From Desulfohalobium retbaense DSM 5692 (lineage in GTDB: Bacteria; Desulfobacterota; Desulfovibrionia; Desulfovibrionales; Desulfohalobiaceae): DNA of 64,000 nucleotides. The translations under genes were made by a program, and so were the position numbers. The DNA lies in assembly GCF_000024325.1 (NCBI RefSeq), contig NC_013223.1:372001-436000 (forward strand), in the 5' to 3' direction. Positions 17,990 to 29,987 of this stretch are shown one piece after another. Positions within the stretch are counted from its first letter, which is position 1, and every line of letters starts with the position of its first letter. Under the pieces are notes generated by a model, which saw only the letters and a list, made by a program, of their open reading frames with translations, was not told the origin of the DNA and made no database searches.

Positions 17990-19936
17990 GTGTCACGTTA
18001 TTATATTACCACGCCAATTTATTATGTAAACGCCAATCCCCATCTGGGACACGCGTATACGACCATTGTCGCCGATTGCGTGAACCGTTTTCACCGGCTT
18101 TTGGGGCAGGAAACCTTTTTTCTGACCGGGACCGACGAGCACGGCGACAAGATTGTCCAGGCAGCCGAAGACGCCGGACAGTCGCCTCAGGAATACGTCG
18201 ATCGCATCAGCAGCAAGTTCCAGCAGCAATTGCCGGATCTCAATATCTCCAATGACCGTTTCATTCGGACCACAGACAGCGACCACAAAGACTGCGTGCA
18301 GCGTTTTCTGCAGCAGGTGTACGACAACGGCGATATCTATTTCGGAGAATACGGCGGGTATTATTGCTTTGGGTGTGAGCGGTTCTATACCGAAAAAGAA
18401 CTCGTCGACGGCCTGTGCCCCGACCATCTCAAGCCCCCGAAGTACATCGAGGAAAAGAATTATTTCTTCCGGATGCAAAAGTACCAGGACTGGCTGGTCC
18501 AGTATATCCAGGACAATCCTGGGTTTATCCAGCCGGAGCGTTACCGCAACGAGGTGTTGGGTATGCTTCGCGAGCCGCTCGACGATCTGTGCATTTCCCG
18601 GCCGAAAACACGGTTGACCTGGGGGATCGAACTCCCTTTTGACGACCGGTATGTGACCTATGTCTGGTTCGACGCGTTGATCAATTATATCACAGCCCTG
18701 GGGTGGCCTGACGGCGACAGGTACCGGCAATTCTGGCCGGTTGCCCACCATCTGGTGGCCAAGGATATTCTCAAGCCCCACGCGATCTTCTGGCCGACAA
18801 TGCTCAAGGCAGCCGGCCTTGAACCGTATCAGGGACTGCATGTCCACGGCTATTGGACGGTCAACGAGACCAAGATGTCCAAGAGTCTCGGCAATGTAGT
18901 CGCCCCCCTGACCATGAGGGACACCTACGGCCTCGACGGCTTCCGTTATTTTCTGCTCCGGGAGATGCAGTTCGGTCTGGACGCCTCGTTTTCCGAAGAA
19001 GGGCTCGTGGCCCGCTTCAACGCTGATTTGGCCAATGATCTCGGCAATCTGTTCAACCGCGCCCTGGCCATGACCCATAAATACTTTGGCGGCCGGGTCC
19101 CGTCTCCGGGGGCTTTGGAGGATGAAGACCACGCCATCCGCCAACTCGGTGTGCGCGCTGTACAGGGGTATGTCGACAGCGGCAAATCCTTTGCCTTTGC
19201 CGCAGGCCTGCGCCAGTTGTGGGACCTTGTCCGGGGACTGAATAAATATATCGACGCCACTGCGCCGTGGACGTTGTACAAGGCCGGTGAGACCGAGCGC
19301 TTGGGCACGGTCATGTACACGGTTCTTGAAGGAATGCGTCAGGTGGCTCTGGCGCTCTGGCCAGTCATGCCGGACGCCAGCGGGAGTATGCTCCAGCAAT
19401 TGGGCCAGCCGACCGATCCGAGCGGACGGAATATGGAGGAGGATGTCCGGCAGTGGGATATTTTGGCGGTGGGCACCGAAGTGGCGAAAAAATCGAATCT
19501 GTTCCCCAGACAGGAAGCGGTCGCCAAGAAAGAGGAGACCCCGTCTGAAGGCCAGAGCGGAAAGAATAAGCCCAAAAAACAGGCATCGGCCCAAAAGGAG
19601 CCTGAAACCGGCGTGGCGAGTTTTGAGGATTTTCAGAAGGTCGAGTTGCTGGTGGGAACAATCCTGGCAGCAGAACCGGTGGCCAAGGCGGATAAGCTCT
19701 TGCAATTGCAAGTCGATGTCGGGGAAGAAGAGCCGCGACAGGTGGTTTCCGGCATCGCCGAGCATTTTGCTCCAGAGGCGGTGGTCGGGCAGCAGGTCGT
19801 TGTGGTGGCCAATCTGAAACCGCGCAAGGTCTTCGGGATCCTCTCCCAGGGCATGATCCTGGCGGTCCACGCAGAAAAGGGATTGCAGCTGGTGCAGCCC
19901 GGGGGAGCGGTTCCAGCCGGCAGCCGCGTCAGTTAG
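17990..19936 (+). CDS. metG: Methionine--tRNA ligase with C-terminal tRNA-binding domain
   Basis: 648 residues starting at GTG 17990, preceded by AAGGAGA. The class I HIGH-type motif is PHLGHAY, the zinc-knuckle region is CFGCERFYTEKELVDGLCPDH, and the KMSKS loop is TKMSKSLGNVV. After a Lys/Gln-rich linker (about residues 500-540) a Trbp111-type tRNA-binding/dimerisation domain follows (FEDFQKVELLVGTILAAEPV). The frame opens at 17906, but only the segment from VSRYYITTPIYYVN is conserved. It charges initiator and elongator tRNA-Met. Confidence 0.97.
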   Translation: MSRYYITTPIYYVNANPHLGHAYTTIVADCVNRFHRLLGQETFFLTGTDEHGDKIVQAAEDAGQSPQEYVDRISSKFQQQLPDLNISNDRFIRTTDSDHKDCVQRFLQQVYDNGDIYFGEYGGYYCFGCERFYTEKELVDGLCPDHLKPPKYIEEKNYFFRMQKYQDWLVQYIQDNPGFIQPERYRNEVLGMLREPLDDLCISRPKTRLTWGIELPFDDRYVTYVWFDALINYITALGWPDGDRYRQFWPVAHHLVAKDILKPHAIFWPTMLKAAGLEPYQGLHVHGYWTVNETKMSKSLGNVVAPLTMRDTYGLDGFRYFLLREMQFGLDASFSEEGLVARFNADLANDLGNLFNRALAMTHKYFGGRVPSPGALEDEDHAIRQLGVRAVQGYVDSGKSFAFAAGLRQLWDLVRGLNKYIDATAPWTLYKAGETERLGTVMYTVLEGMRQVALALWPVMPDASGSMLQQLGQPTDPSGRNMEEDVRQWDILAVGTEVAKKSNLFPRQEAVAKKEETPSEGQSGKNKPKKQASAQKEPETGVASFEDFQKVELLVGTILAAEPVAKADKLLQLQVDVGEEEPRQVVSGIAEHFAPEAVVGQQVVVVANLKPRKVFGILSQGMILAVHAEKGLQLVQPGGAVPAGSRVS

Positions 19937-19983
19937 TTCCGGGGGTCGCGATTCGGCAGTACGCTGTTTGGGGATCGTGTTTC

Positions 19984-20025
19984 AACCCCGCGCCAAGGCT
20001 GTGAGGCCGTGGCGCGGGGTTTTTT
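19984..20025 (+). terminator. Rho-independent terminator of metG
   Basis: CCCCGCGCCA pairs with TGGCGCGGGG around a short loop and is followed by TTTTTT, about 50 bases after the metG stop. A canonical intrinsic terminator. Confidence 0.9.
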
Positions 20026-20054
20026 GGTCTCTGAAGTTGGGCTGGGAGGAGAAA

Positions 20055-20366
20055 CGGGCACGCAAAGAGGCGAAGTCACGAAGCAAGACTGGACGGTAAG
20101 AACTTGGAATGCGACAGGAATTTCGTCAGGAAGCAACGCATTCTATTACCACGTGTAGGGGCGTGTGGCGCACGCCCTTTTTTGTCTGGCCCGGTGGTGT
20201 CGGTGCCGTCAGACTGCAGTGCCTGAAACGGGGACCCCACCCCTGCCCCTCCCCTTGGCAAGGGGAGGGGAGCAAGAGAGCGCTGCTGTTGCGGTCTTCG
20301 TGGCTTTTTGTGGTCCAGTCCTGGGCTGGAATCCAGTAGGTCGGCTCCGGCGTCAGCCGAAGCCGA
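20055..20366. repeat. Mosaic of short dispersed repeats between metG and feoB
   Basis: The gene-free stretch after the metG terminator holds a GCACGCAAAG...CACGAAGCAAG module (20055-20133), a GTAGGGGCGTGTGGCGCACGCCC module (20154-20184), a CCTTGGCAAGG palindrome (20245-20270) and a GTAGGTCGGCTCCGGCG module (20336-20366). The same modules occur at 1727-2030 in another order and orientation. No ORF; the last hairpin lies just after the feoB stop and could help end that transcript. Confidence 0.65.
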
Positions 20367-20379
20367 AATGGGGAATCTG

Positions 20380-22557
20380 TCAGGCCATGAACAATCCGCC
20401 GAGTTGATACGTCCCGACCGCGATACCGAAGGCCAGCACAGTGTTGAAGACCACGCTGAACAGCGGCCAGCGCCAATTGCCGGTCTCCTTGGCCATGGCG
20501 ACCACGGTCACAAAGCAGGGCGCATAGAGCAGAATGAACAAAATGGCACTCACAGCGGTGCGTTTGGTCCATTGCGGGTCTGCGGCCAAGCGTTCAGCGA
20601 GGGGCTTGGCTTCCTCTGGCCCGACTTCCAGGGAGTACGCGGTACCCAGGGTAGAGACGATAACCTCTTTGGCCGCGACCCCGCCGATAAGCGCGATATT
20701 GGTGCGCCAGTCAAATCCGGCCCACTCGGAGACCGGCTCCAGGGCCTGCCCCAGGCGTCCGGCCACGGTATTGGAGATCTTGGCCTGGGCATGGCGCTGC
20801 TGCAGGGTGTTGAGGTCCTCGTTGAGGGCCGCCTTGGTCGTTTCCGTGTCCGCGGCCGCCAGCTTGTCTTCCAGGTTCTGTTTTTGGGCCTGGAAGGAAC
20901 GGACCTCGTCCTGGGGCAGTTGGGGAAAGGTCATGCCCGCCCAGATAAGGATGGACAGGGCCAGGATGACTGTCCCGGCCTTTTTGATGTACTGCCAGGT
21001 GCGCTCCCAGGTATGGATGAGCACGCCGCGCAGTGTGGGGGTGCGGTAGGGGGGCAGCTCCATGACGAACGGGGTGCTGGGCCCGCGGATGATGGTCAGC
21101 CGCAGGAATTTGGCCACAAGCAGAGCCATGGCCCAGGCGACGAGGGTGATCAGAAACAGCACTTGCGGGGCGTACTGGGGAAAGAACACCCCCGCCAGGA
21201 GGATAAAGACCGGCACCTTGGCTCCGCAGACCATAAAGGGCGCGGTGATCAGGGTGGCCAGTTTTTCCCGCGGGCTGCGCAGGCTTCGGCTGGCCATGAC
21301 CCCGGGCACAGCGCAGCCTCCGGCGATGCCTCCGGAGACGATATAGGGCATGATCGAACAGCCGTGCAGGCCGAAGAGCCGGAAGACCCGGTCCAGCATA
21401 TAGGCGATTCGGGCCATGTAGCCGGAGTCCTCCAACACCGCGATACACAGGAAAATGATCATGATCAGGGGCACGAACCCCAGGACCCCGCCCACGCCGT
21501 CGATGACCCCGGAGACCAGCAGCGATTGGAGCAGGCCGTCCGGCAGGGCCGCCCGGGTAGTGTCACCCAGCCAGGCGAAAAAATTTTCCACCCAGCCCAT
21601 GGGGATTTCCCCCACGCTGAAGGTGAGTTGGTAAACCAGATAGAGGATGCCGAACATGATCGCCGGGCCTAGCATCCGGTGGGTCAAGACTTTGTCCATC
21701 TGATCCGAAACCGCCAGCCGTTGCGGATGCTCGTCACGCCGGATGACCCCGCGCAGGGCCGAGGTGATAAATCCGTAGCGGTAATCGGCGATGATCGCCT
21801 CCGGATAGGTGTTCAGGGTTTTTTCACAATGCTCGGCGACCTTGCGGGTCGCTTCTTCCAGGGCAGAGGCGAGTTGTCCGTGCTTGCGCCCCAGCACCCG
21901 GATCTCGTCATCGCTTTCCATGTATTTCAAGGCCACCCAGCGAGCGGGGTAACGGTCGGTCAGGAAGTGTTCGCGTTCGATCCACTCGGTCATTTCCTGG
22001 AGAACCGGATCGAGGTCGGGGCCGTAGGAAATATACAGTGGCTCCCAGTCGCCTTCGGTCTGTTTGCCGCGCTGTTGAACGGCTTTGAGCAAGGCCTGTT
22101 TACCTTGGCCGTAGCGGGCGACGGTTTCCACAACTGGGACCCCGAGCCGCTGCGACAGGAGATCGCTGTCGATAGCCAAGCCGTGCTTGCGGGCTTCGTC
22201 AATCATGTTCAGCACCAGGACCAATGGGGCCCCCATCTCCAAAAACTGGACGGCGAGATAGAGATTGCGCTCCAGAGAACTGGCGTTGGCCACATCGACG
22301 ACCACGTCGGGCCGGGTATCGGCCAGGAAATTCCGGGCCACGAGTTCTTCCTGGGAATAGGCGGTCAGGGAGTAGGTCCCGGGAAGGTCGACGATATGCA
22401 GTTCCTGACCGGCGGCTTGGACAAACCCCTCTTTTTTATCCACGGTGATCCCGGGGTAGTTGCCGACATGCTGCCGAGATCCGGTCAGGGCGTTAAAAAG
22501 AGTGGTTTTGCCGGAATTCGGATTGCCGGCCAGGGCCACGGAAAGGGTGTTAGCCAT
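20380..22557 (-). CDS. feoB: Ferrous iron transport protein B
   Basis: 725 residues. The N-terminal G domain has G1 GNPNSGKTT, the switch region GNYPGITVDKKEG and G3 DLPGTYSL. A GDI-like helical domain follows, then about 11 membrane segments with the two Gate regions (including GGIAGGCAVPGVMASRSL). It moves Fe2+ across the inner membrane. The start is ATG 22557: the GGAGG centred near 22567 is 6 bases before it, and the ATG at 22563 is too close to that site. The first codons overlap feoA by 8 bases. Confidence 0.96.
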   Translation of the reverse strand: MANTLSVALAGNPNSGKTTLFNALTGSRQHVGNYPGITVDKKEGFVQAAGQELHIVDLPGTYSLTAYSQEELVARNFLADTRPDVVVDVANASSLERNLYLAVQFLEMGAPLVLVLNMIDEARKHGLAIDSDLLSQRLGVPVVETVARYGQGKQALLKAVQQRGKQTEGDWEPLYISYGPDLDPVLQEMTEWIEREHFLTDRYPARWVALKYMESDDEIRVLGRKHGQLASALEEATRKVAEHCEKTLNTYPEAIIADYRYGFITSALRGVIRRDEHPQRLAVSDQMDKVLTHRMLGPAIMFGILYLVYQLTFSVGEIPMGWVENFFAWLGDTTRAALPDGLLQSLLVSGVIDGVGGVLGFVPLIMIIFLCIAVLEDSGYMARIAYMLDRVFRLFGLHGCSIMPYIVSGGIAGGCAVPGVMASRSLRSPREKLATLITAPFMVCGAKVPVFILLAGVFFPQYAPQVLFLITLVAWAMALLVAKFLRLTIIRGPSTPFVMELPPYRTPTLRGVLIHTWERTWQYIKKAGTVILALSILIWAGMTFPQLPQDEVRSFQAQKQNLEDKLAAADTETTKAALNEDLNTLQQRHAQAKISNTVAGRLGQALEPVSEWAGFDWRTNIALIGGVAAKEVIVSTLGTAYSLEVGPEEAKPLAERLAADPQWTKRTAVSAILFILLYAPCFVTVVAMAKETGNWRWPLFSVVFNTVLAFGIAVGTYQLGGLFMA

Positions 22558-22804
22558 TTTCATCCTCCAAAGGCTCGACATAAATGTGGTCGGCTTCGTT
22601 GTTGCGCAGGGACAGGGTGAAGTCTTTCAATCGCAGGGCCACAGGATCTTTGAGTGGCGCCCGGCCGATAATGCGGACTTCCGTACCGGGGATCAGCCCC
22701 ATGTCTCTAATGCGCCGGCCCAATTCGCCCTGGGCGGCGAGGGAGATGATACGGGCGCGCTGCCCGGCTTTGAGGTGTCTCAGGCATATGGAGGGCTTAC
22801 TCAT
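22550..22804 (-). CDS. feoA: FeoA-domain protein (feoB-proximal copy)
   Basis: 84 residues with the SH3-like FeoA fold: LRHLKAGQRARIISL, then the loop LGRRIRDMGLIPGTEVRIIGRAPLKDPVALRLKDFTLSLR, which is the family signature. FeoA is a small cytoplasmic partner of FeoB. ATG 22804 is used (a GTG lies one codon upstream); it overlaps the stop of the upstream Cys-rich gene and its own end overlaps feoB, so all three are coupled. Confidence 0.93.
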   Translation of the reverse strand: MSKPSICLRHLKAGQRARIISLAAQGELGRRIRDMGLIPGTEVRIIGRAPLKDPVALRLKDFTLSLRNNEADHIYVEPLEDENG

Positions 22805-22982
22805 CACGCATATCCTTTATGGTGGTTTGTGATTGACAGGTGGTCTGGTCGGGACCGCATCCACCGCATCCCGAGCAGAGTGATTCCCCGCGCTGGGCCG
22901 CTTTCCAGGAGGCGCGCCAGCGCCGGAGGACGAAAGCAAGCGCGGCCAGTACTATGCCGATGACGATGATTTTTTCCAACAT
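22797..22982 (-). CDS. FeoB-associated Cys-rich membrane protein
   Basis: 61 residues: one N-terminal transmembrane helix (EKIIVIGIVLAALAFVL), a basic stretch (RRWRASWKAA) and a Cys cluster CSGCGGCGPDQTTC. This matches the small FeoB-associated Cys-rich family found in anaerobes, sometimes treated as a FeoC analogue. GGAGG lies 5 bases before ATG 22982. Iron sensing or docking by the Cys cluster is inference. It overlaps feoA by 8 bases. Confidence 0.85.
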   Translation of the reverse strand: MLEKIIVIGIVLAALAFVLRRWRASWKAAQRGESLCSGCGGCGPDQTTCQSQTTIKDMRDE

Positions 22983-22991
22983 AAAACCTCC

Positions 22992-23013
22992 AAAGTTAGG
23001 TGGTCCTAACTTT
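22992..23013 (-). promoter_or_regulatory. Palindromic operator candidate inside the feo cluster
   Basis: AAAGTTAGG and CCTAACTTT form perfect 9-base arms around TGGT, 10 bases before the start of the Cys-rich gene and just after the first feoA. The TTAGG/CCTAA core recalls DtxR/IdeR-type metalloregulator sites, although the spacing differs from the classic 19-mer. It could control a second transcript for the last three feo genes. Confidence 0.5.
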
Positions 23014-23035
23014 TAACCCAAAAAAAATGGCCCCT

Positions 23036-23272
23036 CTAGGCCGCGTCGGCCGGGAGGGCCATGACCTTGTGCGCTAACCCTTGCCCCAAGACCAGGTCGG
23101 AACCGCGTACCTTCAAGCGACACGGCCCGGGGCCGTTTTGGGTGACCTCAATGACCGTTCCCGGTGTCAGACCCAAAGCGCACAATCGGCAACGTGCTCC
23201 GCCACCTGATTCGAGTCCGGTGACCCGGACTTTGCTCCCACTCGGGAACTGGCATAAAGGGCGTGATGTCAT
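23036..23272 (-). CDS. feoA: FeoA-domain protein (first copy)
   Basis: 78 residues with the FeoA core GSKVRVTGLESGGGARCRLCALGLTPGTVIEVTQNGPGPCRLKVRGSDLVLGQGLA. ATG 23272 has GGGAGG just upstream; the frame opens 4 codons earlier. It is the promoter-proximal gene of the cluster feoA-(Cys-rich)-feoA-feoB. Two FeoA proteins per feoB is common in anaerobic Desulfobacterota. It carries an extra CRLC pair near residues 29-32, absent from the second copy. Confidence 0.9.
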   Translation of the reverse strand: MTSRPLCQFPSGSKVRVTGLESGGGARCRLCALGLTPGTVIEVTQNGPGPCRLKVRGSDLVLGQGLAHKVMALPADAA

Positions 23273-23303
23273 GCGGCCTCCCAAAAAAAGTTCGTGAATG
23301 CAA

Positions 23304-23330
23304 ACTATAGTCCGTTTCGGGTCTTGTCAA
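23304..23330 (-). promoter_or_regulatory. Possible sigma-70 promoter for feoA
   Basis: On the minus strand TTGACA (23330-23325) and TATAGT (23309-23304) are 15 bases apart, about 32 bases before the feoA start. Both hexamers are good but the spacer is 2 bases short, so confidence is low. Confidence 0.4.
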
Positions 23331-23567
23331 GATCTGATTTTTCCGCAGAGCCCATGAGCCAGTCTTGTGTCCGGCAACACAGCTGTCTGCGTTGAAGCGC
23401 AAAGCGGGTCCAAAGGGAAGCGAGGCAGAGGTTCGGACGGGGTGTTGGTGCGGCTCTAGCTGGGCTCCCGCCGCTACCGGTCTGGCGGGCCGAGACTTGC
23501 TCGCAGGAAACGAATAGAGTACATCACCTCTGTTCAACACCAAGCCAAACCGAAGACGGGAAAAGGT

Positions 23568-26804
<3,237 letters not shown>

Positions 26805-26817
26805 TCCCGCGACGAAG

Positions 26818-27327
26818 GCGGCGACGGGGATGGGCCCACAGGGGCGAAAAAACTCGCTCTCGCGCAGTGTAGGGCTCCCGCCCGCCCGGAATAGAGGCCA
26901 GCGATGGAGCCGTCTCCGAGAAAATTCTGCGTTTTGTATTGAGAGCAGGCGGAGAACCAACGCTGCGCAGGTCGCTCAGACAGCTTTCGCCCCAGTGGGC
27001 CCATCCCCGTCGCCGCCCCTGAGTTGGGCAAAGGATAATGGGAGGCCGGCTCAATGCACAGGGGCGAAAAAACTCGCTCCCGCGCAGCATAGGGCTCCCG
27101 CCCGCCCGGAATAGAGGCCAGCGTTGGAGCCGTCTCCGAGAAAGTTCTGCGTTTTGTATTGAGAGCAGGCGGAGAACCAACGCTGCGCAGGTCGCTCAGA
27201 CAGCTTTCGCCCCAGTGGGCCCATCCCCGTCGCCGCCCTTAAGTTGGGCAAAGGATAATGGGAGGTCGGCTCAATGCAGAGGGGCGAAAAAACTCGCTCC
27301 CGCGCAACATAGGGCTCCCGCCCGCCG
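26818..27327. repeat. Tandem 220-base palindromic repeat units between carB and purF
   Basis: Units start with GGGGCGAAAAAACTCGCTC at 26841, 27061 and 27281, exactly 220 bases apart; the third is cut short near 27327. In each full unit GGGGCGAAA is matched by TTTCGCCCC about 150 bases later (26983-26991 and 27203-27211), so the core can fold back on itself. The 23 bases at 26818-26840 are the reverse complement of 26996-27018 and 27216-27238. The ORFs predicted here have near-identical repeated sequences on both strands and are not genes. Confidence 0.85.
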
Positions 27328-27416
27328 CGCACGGAGAGCAGACCTATCGTCCGTCAGTATATCTTGACGAATCAGTCAGCTGCAATGTGTGTCTTGTAAC
27401 CCTCAGGTAGGCTATT

Positions 27417-28799
27417 TTGAAAAAAGAGTATTGCGGTCTTTTCGGTATTTCCGGTCATGCGGAAGCGGCCCGGATGACGTATTTTGGGCTTTACGCCATG
27501 CAGCATCGGGGTCAGGAAAGCGCCGGCATTGTGACCTGGGACGGTCAAAAACTCCGCGAACAGCGCGGCATGGGCCTGGTGGCCGACGTGTTTCGCGAAG
27601 AGCACCTTTCGCGTCAGCTCAAAGGCACGGTGGGCATGGGGCATATCCGGTATTCGACCACCGGGGCCTCTTTGTTGCGTAACGCCCAGCCCTTCATGGT
27701 CCGCTACAAGGATATGGGGCTGGCCGTGGCCCACAACGGCAATCTCGTCAATACCGTCGAATTGCGGCGGGAATTGGAAAACAACGGGTCCCTGTTTCAG
27801 ACGAGCATGGACAGTGAGATCGTCATGCACCTGGTGGCCCAGACCCTGTCCGACTCCAGTCTGGAAGAGGCCATGTCCACGGCCTGCCGCCGGCTGAAGG
27901 GGGCCTACAGTCTGCTTTTCATGGCCAACAATAAACTCATCGGCCTGCGCGACCCCTGGGGGTTTCGTCCCCTGTGCCTCGGACGCGTCGGCGACGCGTA
28001 TGTCCTGGCCTCCGAGACCTGTGCCTTTGATCTCCTGGAAGCGGAGTATTTGCGGGATATCGAACCCGGCGAGATGGTGGTCATAGAAAACGGCCGTCTG
28101 CATTCTTACCGCTTCTGCGAGCCCGAGCGAACCTCCCCGTGCATCTTTGAACTCATCTATTTTGCCCGGCCGGATTCCATTGTCTTTGGCAAGAACGTCT
28201 ATGAAAGCCGCAAGGCCATGGGCCGGACTCTGGCTCGCGAAGCTCCGGTGGACGCCGACTTCGTCATGCCTTTCCCGGATTCAGGCGTGTACGCGGCGGT
28301 CGGATACGCCCAGGAATCGGGACTGCCCTACGAAATGGCCATGATCCGCAATCATTACGTGGGTCGGACCTTTATCCAGCCGTCGCAGGATATGCGCGAT
28401 TTCGGGGTCCGGGTCAAACTCAACCCGGTCAAGAGCATGATCAACGGCAAGCGGATCGTTATTGTCGAGGATTCGGTGGTTCGCGGTACGACTATTCGTA
28501 CACGGGTCAAAAAACTCCGCGAACTCGGGGCCCGGGAACTCCATCTCCGGGTGAGCTGTCCGCCTATTTGCCACCCGTGCTATTATGGGATCGATTTTTC
28601 TTCCAAAGGCGAACTCATTGCCGCCAACCACAGCGTCGAGGATATCGCCCGCTACATGAACCTCGATTCTCTGCATTACCTGAGTGTCGATGGTCTGCTG
28701 GACTCGGTTCAGGCCAAGAGCGAATACTGTCTGGCCTGCTTTCAGGGCACGTATCCCGTGCCGCCGCCCCAAGGCGGCAGTAAATCCTGTCTTGAGTAG
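27417..28799 (+). CDS. purF: Amidophosphoribosyltransferase
   Basis: 460 residues from TTG 27417. The class II glutaminase nucleophile is Cys6 in KKEYCGLFGISGH, so a 5-residue propeptide must be removed. GMGHIRYSTTG and LVAHNGNLVN-type segments follow. The phosphoribosyl-transfer domain has the PRPP loop IVIVEDSVVRGTTIRT. Cysteines in RVSCPPICHPCYYG and SEYCLACFQGTYP indicate the Bacillus-type [4Fe-4S] enzyme. It commits PRPP to purine synthesis. No ATG fits upstream of the Cys; the next in-frame ATG would remove it. Confidence 0.95.
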   Translation: MKKEYCGLFGISGHAEAARMTYFGLYAMQHRGQESAGIVTWDGQKLREQRGMGLVADVFREEHLSRQLKGTVGMGHIRYSTTGASLLRNAQPFMVRYKDMGLAVAHNGNLVNTVELRRELENNGSLFQTSMDSEIVMHLVAQTLSDSSLEEAMSTACRRLKGAYSLLFMANNKLIGLRDPWGFRPLCLGRVGDAYVLASETCAFDLLEAEYLRDIEPGEMVVIENGRLHSYRFCEPERTSPCIFELIYFARPDSIVFGKNVYESRKAMGRTLAREAPVDADFVMPFPDSGVYAAVGYAQESGLPYEMAMIRNHYVGRTFIQPSQDMRDFGVRVKLNPVKSMINGKRIVIVEDSVVRGTTIRTRVKKLRELGARELHLRVSCPPICHPCYYGIDFSSKGELIAANHSVEDIARYMNLDSLHYLSVDGLLDSVQAKSEYCLACFQGTYPVPPPQGGSKSCLE

Positions 28800-28810
28800 A
28801 TCGCAGGACT

Positions 28811-29833
28811 ATGGATCACAATCAGAGCAATACAAGTTCGCCGCAATGTGATGCGGACCCGCAGGCCGATTGGCTGCGCCTGGGGTGCGATGTCCTTGAT
28901 GTGGAGATCGAAGGGCTGCAGGCCATTCGCGCCAGCCTTGGCGAATCGTTTGTCGAGGCAGTGGAGGTCTTGGCCGGATGCCGCGGCAGAGTAGTCGTCA
29001 CCGGGCTCGGCAAATCTGGTCTGGTAGGACGCAAGATCGCCGCCACGTTGAGCAGTACCGGGACGCCGGCCTATTTTCTGCATCCGGTCGAAGGCGCGCA
29101 CGGTGATATGGGTCTGATTCGCAAGGGCGATGTCGTGCTGGCTCTTTCCAATTCCGGGGAGACCGACGAACTCAACGCCATTTTGCCGACCTTGCGCTCC
29201 CTGGGGGCGCGGCTGATTGCGCTGACCAGCGATCCGGACTCGCGCATGGCCCGGGAAAGCGATGTTGTCTTGCAGACCAGGGTGCCGCGGGAGGCCTGTC
29301 CTCTGGGGCTGGCTCCGACAGCCAGCACGACGGCGGCCCTGGCCATGGGCGATGCGCTCGCTGTCTGTCTGTTGACCCATCGGTCTTTTGATTCCCAGGA
29401 TTTCAAACGGTACCATCCAGGCGGCTCGCTGGGGCGCCGGTTGCGCCAATGTCTCAAGGATTTGATGCACACAGTGCAAGTGCCGTTGGTCATGGAGGGC
29501 GTTTCCCTGCAGCAGGCCCTGGAGGTTCTCAATAGCGGCGGTCTGGGAACCGTAGTCGTTGTGGATCAGGAGCACCGTCTGGCCGGGGTTTTGACCGACG
29601 GGGACGTGCGCCGCCTGGTCTGCCGCGGGGGTCTGGATGTGGCCGTGCCGGTGGAGACATTGATGACCGTGCGTCCCAGTGCGGTGCATCCGGAGCAAAG
29701 TGCGGCCGAAGCCTTGGACATCCTTGAACAAAAGGCGATTACCGTTTTGCCGGTAGTCGATGCAGAGCGCCGGTTGCAGGGCATTATCCATTTGCACGAC
29801 CTGTTGGGCAAAGGGCGTCTCCGGTTTGCCTGA
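28811..29833 (+). CDS. kdsD: KpsF/GutQ-type arabinose-5-phosphate isomerase
   Basis: 340 residues: an N-terminal SIS domain (VVTGLGKSGLVGRKIAATLSSTGTPAYFLHP, then LSNSGETDEL) and two C-terminal CBS domains (from about residue 215). It interconverts ribulose-5-P and arabinose-5-P, the first step to Kdo for lipopolysaccharide. It starts 11 bases after purF. The essential-type versus capsule- or sugar-specific paralogue cannot be told from sequence. Confidence 0.92.
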   Translation: MDHNQSNTSSPQCDADPQADWLRLGCDVLDVEIEGLQAIRASLGESFVEAVEVLAGCRGRVVVTGLGKSGLVGRKIAATLSSTGTPAYFLHPVEGAHGDMGLIRKGDVVLALSNSGETDELNAILPTLRSLGARLIALTSDPDSRMARESDVVLQTRVPREACPLGLAPTASTTAALAMGDALAVCLLTHRSFDSQDFKRYHPGGSLGRRLRQCLKDLMHTVQVPLVMEGVSLQQALEVLNSGGLGTVVVVDQEHRLAGVLTDGDVRRLVCRGGLDVAVPVETLMTVRPSAVHPEQSAAEALDILEQKAITVLPVVDAERRLQGIIHLHDLLGKGRLRFA

Positions 29834-29987
29834 ACCTCGCCATGTGTCCGCCCGGCGCTGATTTCCCGGCTGGGTATCCGATTGACGGCGCACGCCGCAG
29901 TGCGCGCTGGATCGGAGTTGAATCGATAGTCGAGCACTGTCCAAACACACGCAGGCCGTGACACGGTCTGTTCCACGGAATAGTCGT

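Noticed and set aside
17993-19870. A 625-codon ORF on the minus strand opposite metG
   Set aside because: Shadow of metG for the same reason; no ribosome site and no similarity.
26841-27327. Possible CRISPR array
   Set aside because: Only three long units with no unique spacers and no cas genes; the units are palindromic intergenic repeats.
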